Positions 45,276 through 52,906 of a stretch of 64,000 nucleotides of DNA are shown piece by piece (position 1 is the first letter of the stretch; each line of letters begins with the position of its first letter). Origin of the DNA: Pseudomonas sp. Seg1 (GTDB lineage Bacteria; Pseudomonadota; Gammaproteobacteria; Pseudomonadales; Pseudomonadaceae); NCBI RefSeq assembly GCF_018326005.1, contig NZ_AP021903.1, positions 2,110,001-2,174,000 on the forward strand. The letters are read 5' to 3'. The notes beneath the pieces were generated by a model, which was given only the letters and a program-made list of their open reading frames with translations, made no database searches and had not been told where the DNA came from. Both the position numbers and the translations under genes were made by a program.

Positions 45276-46310
45276 ATGTCCGACCCTCTGACGCTCAACC
45301 AACGCTTTGTCCTGGCCTCGCGCCCGGTGGGCGCACCGACCCCGGAAAACTTCCGTCTGGAGCGCGAAGCGTTGCCGGATCTTGAAGACGGGCAGGTGCT
45401 GCTGAAAACCCTGTACCTGTCGCTGGACCCCTACATGCGCGGACGCATGAGTGACGCTCCGTCCTACGCCGCGCCGGTACAAATCGGCGAAGTGATGACC
45501 GGTGGCGCTGTCAGCCGGGTCGAGCAATCGCGTCATCCGAAATTCCACGAAGGCGATCTGGTGGTCGGCGCCACCGGTTGGCAGAGCCACAGCATCAGCG
45601 ACGGCCGCAATATCATTCCGATCCCGTCAGGGCTGCCGAGCCCGTCGATGGCCCTGGGTGTGCTGGGCATGCCGGGCATGACCGCGTACATGGGCCTGAT
45701 GGACATCGGCCAGCCAAAAGAGGGCGAGACCCTCGTGGTGGCGGCAGCTTCGGGCGCGGTCGGCTCGGTGGTCGGGCAAGTAGCGAAGATCAAAGGCCTG
45801 CGCGCTGTGGGTGTGGCGGGCGGTGCCGAGAAATGCAAATACGTGGTCGAGGAGCTGGGTTTCGATGCGTGCATTGATCACAAAGCGGCGGATTTCGCCG
45901 AACAACTGGCCAAGGCTTGCCCGAATGGCATCGACATTTACTACGAGAATGTCGGTGGTCATGTGTTCGACGCGGTCGTGCCGCTGCTCAATCCGAAGGC
46001 GCGCATTCCGTTGTGCGGGCTGATCGCCGGTTACAACGCCTCTGAGGCGCCCACGGGCCCGGATCGCTTGCCGATGCTGCAACGCACGCTGTTGACCAAG
46101 CGCGTGCGAATTCAGGGTTTCATCGTCTTTGATGACTACGGCTATCGTCAGCCGGAATTCATCAGCCACATGGTGCCGTGGGTGCGCGAGGGCAAGGTGA
46201 AATTCCGCGAGGACGTGGTCGAGGGCCTGGAACAGGCGCCCGAGGCGTTTATCGGTCTGCTGGAAGGGCGCAACTTCGGCAAACTGGTGGTGAAGGTCGC
46301 CCAGGACTGA
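45276..46310 (+). CDS. NADP-dependent oxidoreductase (MDR superfamily, CurA-like)
   Basis: 344 residues of the zinc-independent leukotriene B4 dehydrogenase/CurA branch of medium-chain reductases, which reduce double bonds of enones. LSLDPYMRGRM near 60 and the nucleotide-binding AASGAVGSVVGQVAK near 160 are typical. AGGAGA precedes the start at 45276; the upstream frame runs through a repeat and is not coding. Separates ybaB from recR, which are usually adjacent. Confidence 0.88.
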   Translation: MSDPLTLNQRFVLASRPVGAPTPENFRLEREALPDLEDGQVLLKTLYLSLDPYMRGRMSDAPSYAAPVQIGEVMTGGAVSRVEQSRHPKFHEGDLVVGATGWQSHSISDGRNIIPIPSGLPSPSMALGVLGMPGMTAYMGLMDIGQPKEGETLVVAAASGAVGSVVGQVAKIKGLRAVGVAGGAEKCKYVVEELGFDACIDHKAADFAEQLAKACPNGIDIYYENVGGHVFDAVVPLLNPKARIPLCGLIAGYNASEAPTGPDRLPMLQRTLLTKRVRIQGFIVFDDYGYRQPEFISHMVPWVREGKVKFREDVVEGLEQAPEAFIGLLEGRNFGKLVVKVAQD

Positions 46311-46376
46311 GTATTTGACGCTGGCCAGAGGCGCGGGTATAAACCGCGTCTCGTTGTTTTGTCGGACTTTTTACCC

Positions 46377-46979
46377 ATGAGCTTCAGCCCTTTGATTCGC
46401 CAACTGATCGACTCCCTGCGAATTCTGCCGGGTGTAGGTCAGAAAACCGCCCAGCGCATGGCGTTGCAGTTGCTCGAGCGCGACCGTAGCGGCGGTCTGC
46501 GTTTGGCTCAATCCTTGAGTCAGGCCATGGAAGGGGTCGGTCACTGCCGCCAGTGCCGCACGCTGACCGAAGACGATCTGTGTCCGCAGTGCGCCGATAC
46601 TCGCCGCGATGACACCCTGCTGTGCGTGGTCGAAGGGCCGATGGATGTGTATGCGGTCGAGCAGACCGGTTTCCGTGGGCGCTACTTTGTACTCAAGGGG
46701 CACTTGTCGCCGCTTGATGGACTCGGACCTGAGGCGATCGGCATTCCGCAGTTGATGGCGCGGATCGAAGAGGCGGGGACGTTTACCGAGGTTATCCTGG
46801 CCACCAACCCGACGGTGGAAGGTGAGGCGACGGCGCATTACATCGCCCAGTTGCTCAACAACAAAGGCCTGATCGCTTCGCGGATTGCCCACGGGGTGCC
46901 GTTGGGGGGTGAGCTGGAGCTGGTGGATGGCGGCACGCTGGCGCATTCGTTTGCCGGCCGCAAACCGATCGCACTCTGA
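46377..46979 (+). CDS. recR: Recombination mediator RecR
   Basis: 200 residues, the standard length. Helix-hairpin-helix at about 5-30 ([14 protein letters not shown]), C4 zinc finger C57, C60, C69, C72, and a Toprim domain (VVEGPMDV … [12 protein letters not shown]). Works with RecO to load RecA on gapped DNA. The ribosome site before 46377 is weak. Confidence 0.95.
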   Translation: MSFSPLIRQLIDSLRILPGVGQKTAQRMALQLLERDRSGGLRLAQSLSQAMEGVGHCRQCRTLTEDDLCPQCADTRRDDTLLCVVEGPMDVYAVEQTGFRGRYFVLKGHLSPLDGLGPEAIGIPQLMARIEEAGTFTEVILATNPTVEGEATAHYIAQLLNNKGLIASRIAHGVPLGGELELVDGGTLAHSFAGRKPIAL

Positions 46980-47004
46980 GTTCTTTATTGCTTGTTCTGA
47001 CCCC

Positions 47005-47095
47005 ATCGCTGGCAAGCCAGCTCCCACAGTGATTTGTGTTGGTCGCAAAATTTGTCGACAACTCCGAACCCAGTGGGAGCTGGCTTGCCAGCGAT
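47005..47095. repeat. REP pair (GGGAGCTGGCTTGCCAGCGA family)
   Basis: Inverted copies flank about 40 bases just downstream of recR. Confidence 0.85.
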
Positions 47096-47188
47096 GAACG
47101 CACCTCGGTCTCTCCAAATCACACAATACTGTTGAAAACCAAGCAAGCGCTCGGTTAAGTTCGGCGAACCCTTCCGTGGAGCTCGCCC

Positions 47189-48337
47189 ATGCCTGCCTTT
47201 CAGGAATACTTCGACCCCAGCCACCAAATGGTCCGCGACAGCGTCAGACGTTTCGTCGAGCGCGAGATCCTGCCGGACATCGATCAGTGGGAAGAAGCCG
47301 AGAGCTTCCCCCGTGAGCTGTACCTGAAGGCCGGCGCCGCCGGCATCCTTGGTATCGGTTACCCGGAAGTGCTCGGCGGCAGTCATGAAGGCGACCTGTT
47401 CGCCAAGGTCGCCGCCAGTGAGGAGTTGATGCGCTGCGGCTCCGGCGGGCTGGTGGCGGGGCTGGGGTCGCTGGATATCGGTCTGCCACCGATCATCAAA
47501 TGGGCCCGCCCCGACGTCCGTGACCGCGTCGTGCCCCAAGTGCTCAGCGGCGAAAAGATCAGCGCCCTGGCGGTTACCGAGCCCGGTGGCGGCTCCGACG
47601 TCGCCAATCTGCAGACCCGCGCCGTGCGTGACGGCGATTTCTACCGCGTCAGCGGTAGCAAAACCTTTATCACCAGTGGTGTGCGCGCCGATTACTACAC
47701 TGTCGCGGTGCGCACCGGAGCGCCGGGTTTCGCCGGCATCAGTCTTCTATTGATCGAGAAGGGAACGCCGGGCTTCACCGTCGGCCGTGAGTTGAAAAAA
47801 ATGGGCTGGTGGGCGTCAGACACCGCCGAGTTGTTCTTCGACGATTGCCGCGTGCCTGTGGGCAATCTGATCGGCGCCGAGAACATGGGCTTCGCCTGCA
47901 TCATGGGCAACTTCCAGAGTGAACGGCTGGCGCTGGCGCTGATGGCCAACATGACCGCGCAGTTGGCGCTGGAAGAGAGTCTGAAGTGGGCCCGCGAGCG
48001 CGAAGCTTTCGGCAAACCGATCGGCAAGTTCCAGGTGATCAAGCATCGTCTGGCCGAGATGGCCACGGCGCTGGAAGTGTCGCGGGAATTCACTTATCGG
48101 CAAGCGGCGAAAATGGCGGCGGGGCAGAGTGTGATCAAGGAGATCTCCATGGCCAAGAATTTTGCTACGGACACCTCGGACCGAATCACTACCGAAGCCG
48201 TGCAGATTTTGGGTGGTCTGGGTTACATGCGCGAGAGTCTGGTGGAGCGGCTGTATCGGGATAACCGCATCTTGTCGATTGGCGGCGGGACGCGAGAGGT
48301 GATGAACGAGATCATCAGCAAGCAGATGGGGCTTTGA
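47189..48337 (+). CDS. Acyl-CoA dehydrogenase
   Basis: 382-residue FAD enzyme that oxidises an acyl-CoA to the 2-enoyl-CoA. LAVTEPGGGSDVANLQT binds FAD/substrate, and QILGGLGYMRESLVERLYRD contains the likely catalytic glutamate region. GGAG precedes the ATG. Chain-length specificity cannot be told. Single gene between REP elements. Confidence 0.9.
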   Translation: MPAFQEYFDPSHQMVRDSVRRFVEREILPDIDQWEEAESFPRELYLKAGAAGILGIGYPEVLGGSHEGDLFAKVAASEELMRCGSGGLVAGLGSLDIGLPPIIKWARPDVRDRVVPQVLSGEKISALAVTEPGGGSDVANLQTRAVRDGDFYRVSGSKTFITSGVRADYYTVAVRTGAPGFAGISLLLIEKGTPGFTVGRELKKMGWWASDTAELFFDDCRVPVGNLIGAENMGFACIMGNFQSERLALALMANMTAQLALEESLKWAREREAFGKPIGKFQVIKHRLAEMATALEVSREFTYRQAAKMAAGQSVIKEISMAKNFATDTSDRITTEAVQILGGLGYMRESLVERLYRDNRILSIGGGTREVMNEIISKQMGL

Positions 48338-48360
48338 TCTTCGGTGTTGCGGCTGGCTTC

Positions 48361-48450
48361 ATCGTTGGCAAGCCAGCTCCCACAGTGATTCAGGTTGTTC
48401 ACAAAGGTTGTGTACACCAAAAAACCTGTGGGAGCTGGCTTGCCAGCGAT
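48361..48450. repeat. REP pair (GGGAGCTGGCTTGCCAGCGA family)
   Basis: Inverted copies lie between the convergent acyl-CoA dehydrogenase and apt genes. Confidence 0.85.
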
Positions 48451-48470
48451 GGCGTCAGTGGGAGCGCCGC

Positions 48471-49019
48471 TTACTTGTCAGTCAGGGCAAACTGCGTCAG
48501 ACAGAAGGTAGGGATGCCCATATCTTCCAGACGCTGCGAGCCACCCAGCTCCGGCAAATCGATAATCGCCGCCGCCTCATGCACGCGCGCGCCCATGCGG
48601 CGAATCAGGTTGGCCGCTGCAATCAGTGTCCCGCCAGTGGCGATCAAATCATCGAACATCACCACTGAATCGCCTTCGCACAGGCTGTCGGCGTGCACTT
48701 CCAGGAAGGCTTCGCCGTATTCGGTCGCGTAACCCTCGGCCAACACGTCCGCCGGCAGTTTGCCTTGTTTGCGGAACAGCACCAGCGGCTTGTTCAGTTG
48801 ATAAGCCAGCACCGAACCGATCAGGAAACCCCGGGCATCCATCGCACCGATGTGGGTGAAGTCGGCTTCGACGTAACGGTGGGCGAAACTATCCATCACC
48901 AGGCGCAGAGCCGTCGGCGACTGAAACAGTGGGGTGATGTCGCGAAAGATCACGCCCGGTTTCGGGAAGTCGATCACGGGGCGGATCAGGGATTTGATGT
49001 CGAAGGAGTCGAAGACCAT
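48471..49019 (-). CDS. apt: Adenine phosphoribosyltransferase
   Basis: Salvages adenine to AMP with PRPP; 182 residues. The PRPP-binding loop is [14 protein letters not shown], and the N-terminal [14 protein letters not shown] is typical. Start at 49019 gives the usual [15 protein letters not shown]; the frame extends nine codons upstream. Confidence 0.95.
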   Translation of the reverse strand: MVFDSFDIKSLIRPVIDFPKPGVIFRDITPLFQSPTALRLVMDSFAHRYVEADFTHIGAMDARGFLIGSVLAYQLNKPLVLFRKQGKLPADVLAEGYATEYGEAFLEVHADSLCEGDSVVMFDDLIATGGTLIAAANLIRRMGARVHEAAAIIDLPELGGSQRLEDMGIPTFCLTQFALTDK

Positions 49020-49097
49020 CGTCGAGTTGTCCTGGCAGGGCTGCAAACGGCGCAGTATACCCGCGGCTGAAACGATGCGCTCGGCCGCGGGTCGAGA

Positions 49098-49832
49098 TCA
49101 GCCGTCGAGCGAGCCACCCGCCAGGGCGCAGAGCTGGATCGGGTCGAGGATGTGGATCTCTTTGCCTTCTGCGGCGATCAGTTCGTTCTGCTGGAAACGG
49201 GTGAATACACGGGACACGGTTTCCACCGCCAGGCCAAGGTAGTTGCCGATTTCATTGCGCGACATGCTCAGGCGGAACTGATTGGCCGAGAAACCGCGAG
49301 CGCGGAAGCGCGCCGACAGGTTGACGAGGAATGTTGCGATGCGTTCGTCGGCGGTTTTCTTCGACAACAACAGCATCATCTGCTGGTCGTCGCGGATTTC
49401 CCGGCTCATCACGCGCATCAACTGGCGGCGCAACTGCGGCAGTTGCAGGGCCAGTTCGTCGAGGCGTTCGAAAGGAATTTCGCAGACCGAGGTGGTTTCC
49501 AGCGCCTGGGCGGAAACCGGATGTTTCTCGGTGTCCATGCCGGACAGGCCGACCAGTTCGCTCGGCAGGTGGAAGCCCGTGAGTTGCTCCTCGCCAGTGT
49601 CGCTCAGGCTGAAGGTCTTCAGGGCGCCGGAGCGTACTGCATAAACGGAATCGAACGTGTCGCCCTGACGGAACAGGAACTCGCCTTTTTTCAACGGGCG
49701 GCCGCGTTTAACGATTTCGTCCAGCGCATCCATGTCTTCCAGATTCAAAGAAAGTGGCAGGCAGAGAGGGGCCAGGCTGCAATCCTTGCAATGGGCCTGG
49801 TTGTGAGCGCGCAGTTTAACTGGCTCGGACAT
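49098..49832 (-). CDS. anr: Anaerobic regulator Anr (FNR family)
   Basis: Oxygen-sensing CRP/FNR-type activator; 244 residues. Cluster ligands C15, C18, C24 and C117 hold an oxygen-labile [4Fe-4S]. Cyclic-nucleotide-type beta roll (about 35-150) and a C-terminal helix-turn-helix (about 185-215, [21 protein letters not shown] split at LGL). Start at 49832; the upstream frame has no ribosome site. Its likely targets here are hemN and the cco operons. Confidence 0.96.
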   Translation of the reverse strand: MSEPVKLRAHNQAHCKDCSLAPLCLPLSLNLEDMDALDEIVKRGRPLKKGEFLFRQGDTFDSVYAVRSGALKTFSLSDTGEEQLTGFHLPSELVGLSGMDTEKHPVSAQALETTSVCEIPFERLDELALQLPQLRRQLMRVMSREIRDDQQMMLLLSKKTADERIATFLVNLSARFRARGFSANQFRLSMSRNEIGNYLGLAVETVSRVFTRFQQNELIAAEGKEIHILDPIQLCALAGGSLDG

Positions 49833-49987
49833 TTCTTTAATCCTTGTGGGAAAACACACATAAGCCGTAAGGGTAACCCACGGGAGGACATTCAGGCCAG
49901 CGTGTGGCGAGTTTGTCCCACGGGCGTAAAGCCGCAGGGCAACTGGCCGATAAACTGTCATCACACCCTATTCAAGGAACCGCTTCG

Positions 49988-50470
49988 ATGGCTGCCATTG
50001 GTACGCTGGGCCCCGGTAGCAGCGGCGTTGAGGCAACGTCGGAAGCGTTTAAAAACGCGTCCGACAAGGACCGAAATGCCGACTCGACGACAGACGCAAC
50101 CCCGACCTTGGTCGAAGGCGTCAAAGTGTCGCTGTCCGGAGCCTCCATCGAGAAATCGGCGGGGGCGGGTGGCGACAATCGGGACATCGAAGAAAGCGGT
50201 TTGCCCGAGGACATCCAGCAATTGCTGAAGATGATCCGCAAGCTGCAAAAAGAGATTGCCGAGAAAAAGGCGCAGATCGAAAAGATCATGGCCGACAAGC
50301 GCCTTTCCAACGAAGAGAAAATCATCAAGGTTGCCAGCCTGCGTGGCGCCATTGCCGCGTTGAACACCGGTTTGATTACCGCCAATCTGGCTTTGTCGAA
50401 AGTGGTCGGCCAGTCGGGCCTGACGTCCGAGCAAAACATGAAAGTCGGTTCGCTGCTGATGAAAAACTAA
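49988..50470 (+). CDS. Conserved coiled-coil protein of unknown function (FlxA-like)
   Basis: 160 residues. A low-complexity Gly/Ser/Asp-rich N-terminal half is followed by a coiled coil (about 80-110, LLKMIRKLQKEIAEKKAQIEKI) and a hydrophobic helix (about 120-145). It resembles FlxA-like proteins; no function is known to me. AAGGAA precedes the start at 49988; the longer frame upstream is in the anr promoter. Its stop overlaps the convergent hemN stop by three bases. No signal peptide. Confidence 0.75.
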   Translation: MAAIGTLGPGSSGVEATSEAFKNASDKDRNADSTTDATPTLVEGVKVSLSGASIEKSAGAGGDNRDIEESGLPEDIQQLLKMIRKLQKEIAEKKAQIEKIMADKRLSNEEKIIKVASLRGAIAALNTGLITANLALSKVVGQSGLTSEQNMKVGSLLMKN

Positions 50471-51849
50471 ATCACCCGCGAGAACCGCTGGCGGTTCTGC
50501 TGTTCGAGGTAAGCGTCGAACACCATGCACACCGAACGCACCAGCAAACGTCCCGCCGGCAATACTTCGATCCGCTCGCTGTCCAGCGTGATCAGGCCAT
50601 CCTTGGCCATGCCTTGCAGTTGCGGCCACAGCGCGCCGAAGTAGCCTTGGAAATCGATGTTGAACGCTTGCTCGATCGCGGCGAAGTCCAGATTGAAATT
50701 GCAGATCAGTTGCTGGATCACCGCGCGACGCAGCCGGTCATCGGCATTGCACACCAGGCCACGACTGGTTGCCAGTTGCGCGGACGCGAGGGTGTTCTGG
50801 TATTCGTTGAGATCGCTGCTGTTCTGGCAATACAGGTCACCGATCTGGCTGATCGCCGACACCCCCAGACCAATCAGATCGCAATGGCCGTGTGTGGTGT
50901 AGCCCTGGAAGTTGCGTTGCAGGGTTTGTTCTTCCTGGGCAATCGCCAGCTCATCGTCGGGCAGGGCAAAGTGGTCCATGCCGATGTAGCGGTAACCGGC
51001 GGTGGTCAGTTGCTCGATGGTGCGCTGGAGCATGTCCAGTTTCTGCGTCGGACTTGGCAGTTCGTTGCCATTGATCCTTCGCTGCGGCATGAAGCGTTCC
51101 GGCAGGTGCGCGTAGTTGAACACCGAGAGCCGATCCGGTTGCAGGCTGATGACTTCCTCGACGGTGCGGGCAAAGTTGTCCGGGGTCTGCTTGGGCAAGC
51201 CGTAGATCAGGTCGATGTTGATCGAGCGAAATTGCAGGGTGCGTGCTGCGTCGATCACGGCGCGGGTTTCTTCCAGGCTTTGCAGGCGATTGACCGCCCG
51301 TTGCACCGCCGGATCAAGGTCTTGCAGGCCGATACTGACCCGGTTGAAACCCAGTTCGCGCAGCAGGCCCATGGTTGACCAGTCGGCTTCGCGAGGGTCG
51401 ATCTCGATGCCGTAATCGCCGGAATCGTCATCCAGCAGATTGAAATGTTTGCGCAGGTGCGCCATCAACTGGCGTAGTTCGTCGTGGCTGAGGAAGGTCG
51501 GCGTGCCGCCGCCAAAGTGCAGCTGTTCGACTTTTTGCGCCGGGTCGAGGTGACAGGCGATCAGCTGGATTTCCTGCTCCAGGCGTTGCAGATACGGCAA
51601 TGCGCGGCCGCGATCCTTGGTGATGACTTTATTGCAGGCGCAGTAGTAGCAAATGTTCGCGCAGAACGGCACGTGGACGTACAGCGACAACGGCCGCAAG
51701 GCCTTGCGGCTGTCGCGCAGGGCATGGAACAGGTCGAAGGTGCCGACCTGACTGTTGAATTGCACGGCCGTCGGATAAGAGGTGTAGCGCGGCCCCGCCA
51801 GGTCGTAGCGGCGGATCAGATCAGTGTCCCAACGAATGGCGTCGAGCAT
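50467..51849 (-). CDS. hemN: Oxygen-independent coproporphyrinogen III oxidase
   Basis: Radical SAM enzyme of anaerobic heme synthesis; 460 residues. The cluster motif is C63-x3-C67-x2-C70 (FCANICYYCAC). The following HFGGGTPTFLS and the C-terminal domain are typical of HemN. A perfect Anr box lies about 70 bases upstream of the start, so expression should rise at low oxygen, when cbb3 oxidase also needs heme. Confidence 0.95.
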   Translation of the reverse strand: MLDAIRWDTDLIRRYDLAGPRYTSYPTAVQFNSQVGTFDLFHALRDSRKALRPLSLYVHVPFCANICYYCACNKVITKDRGRALPYLQRLEQEIQLIACHLDPAQKVEQLHFGGGTPTFLSHDELRQLMAHLRKHFNLLDDDSGDYGIEIDPREADWSTMGLLRELGFNRVSIGLQDLDPAVQRAVNRLQSLEETRAVIDAARTLQFRSINIDLIYGLPKQTPDNFARTVEEVISLQPDRLSVFNYAHLPERFMPQRRINGNELPSPTQKLDMLQRTIEQLTTAGYRYIGMDHFALPDDELAIAQEEQTLQRNFQGYTTHGHCDLIGLGVSAISQIGDLYCQNSSDLNEYQNTLASAQLATSRGLVCNADDRLRRAVIQQLICNFNLDFAAIEQAFNIDFQGYFGALWPQLQGMAKDGLITLDSERIEVLPAGRLLVRSVCMVFDAYLEQQNRQRFSRVI

Positions 51850-51912
51850 GCGGGCATTCCCCCGGATAGGCTGGCAGTGTGGCGAGTCTATCGGGGTGCG
51901 GCGATGGGGCTG

Positions 51913-51926
51913 TTGATTTGCATCAA
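51913..51926 (-). promoter_or_regulatory. Anr/FNR box of hemN
   Basis: TTGAT-TTGC-ATCAA, a perfect match to the FNR/Anr consensus. With the usual -41.5 centre the start of transcription would be near 51878, about 30 bases before the hemN ATG. Confidence 0.85.
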
Positions 51927-51995
51927 CGGTGGTTGAAGGCTTTGCCTGGTTTTTGTGGTGAGGGGATATCACTGGCTCAATTTCTTGGGTTCATA

Positions 51996-52679
51996 TCAGT
52001 GCCCCATCAACCAATGCTGATGCGGGCCGGGCAGGGTCCAGATGCCGAACAGAATCACCAACAAACCACCTGCCATACGCACGCTACGCTTGCGCAACAG
52101 CGCCGTGACCCGCTCAGCCGCCAGACCGGTAGCCAGCAGCACCGGCCAGGTACCCAGCCCGAACGCCAGCATCAACAACGCGCTGTCCAGCGCATTGCCC
52201 TGGCTCGCCGACCACAGCAACGTGCTGTAAACCAGTCCGCACGGCAGCCAGCCCCACAGTGCGCCAAGCAGTAGCGCGCGGGGCAAACTCGACACCGGCA
52301 GCAAGCGGTTGGCCACCGGTTGGATGTAGCGCCACAAACCGCGGCCGAGGCTTTCGATGCGGGTCAGGCCGCTCCACCAACCGGCGAGATACAAACCCAT
52401 GGCAATCAACAGCAGCCCGGCCAGCACGCGCATGAACAGTGCGGCGGGGCTGTTGGCCACCGCCCAGCCAGCAAGGCCGATCAGCAATCCGGCCGTGGCA
52501 TAACTGAGGATTCGCCCCAGGTTGTACGCCAGCAGCAAACGAAAGCGCCGACTGCGTTGTTCCTTGGGAATCGCCAATGTCAGCGCGCCCATCAAGCCGC
52601 CGCACATCCCCAGGCAATGGCCGCCACCGAGCAGGCCGAGGATCAGCGCCGAGACCATCAGCGGCGCCAGTTCAAGCAT
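51996..52679 (-). CDS. TauE/SafE-like (DsbD-like) membrane protein
   Basis: 227 residues, about six membrane helices. An early GGGHCLGMCGGLMGAL motif with two cysteines and a second LPCGLVYS motif are typical of the family found next to ccoS, annotated as sulfite exporter TauE/SafE or DsbD transmembrane-like. The paired cysteines suggest a role in copper or thiol handling for cbb3 assembly, which is an inference from context. Its start overlaps the ccoS stop by eight bases. Confidence 0.85.
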   Translation of the reverse strand: MLELAPLMVSALILGLLGGGHCLGMCGGLMGALTLAIPKEQRSRRFRLLLAYNLGRILSYATAGLLIGLAGWAVANSPAALFMRVLAGLLLIAMGLYLAGWWSGLTRIESLGRGLWRYIQPVANRLLPVSSLPRALLLGALWGWLPCGLVYSTLLWSASQGNALDSALLMLAFGLGTWPVLLATGLAAERVTALLRKRSVRMAGGLLVILFGIWTLPGPHQHWLMGH

Positions 52680-52884
52680 GAGGTGGCGCCTTGTCGTCCG
52701 GTTTGTTCGGGTTGGCTTCATTGACGGCCGCGGTGTGGTTCGGGTCCTGATCGTCGAACAGGATGCTGTGGGCCGGGCCGTCGAGATCGTCGTACTGGCC
52801 GCTGTCCACCGCCCAGAAGAAGATGTACACGGCGATGGCCACAATCAGCAGCGCGGCCGGAATCATCACGTAGAGAGCTGGCAT
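52672..52884 (-). CDS. ccoS: cbb3 oxidase maturation protein CcoS
   Basis: 70-residue single-pass membrane protein needed for cofactor insertion into cbb3 oxidase. N-terminal helix (about 5-26, MIPAALLIVAIAVYIFFWAV) followed by GQYDDLDGPAHSILFDD, the family signature. Between ccoI and the TauE-like gene. Confidence 0.93.
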   Translation of the reverse strand: MPALYVMIPAALLIVAIAVYIFFWAVDSGQYDDLDGPAHSILFDDQDPNHTAAVNEANPNKPDDKAPPHA

Positions 52885-52906
52885 CTGTACTCCATGCCCG
52901 CGCGGC

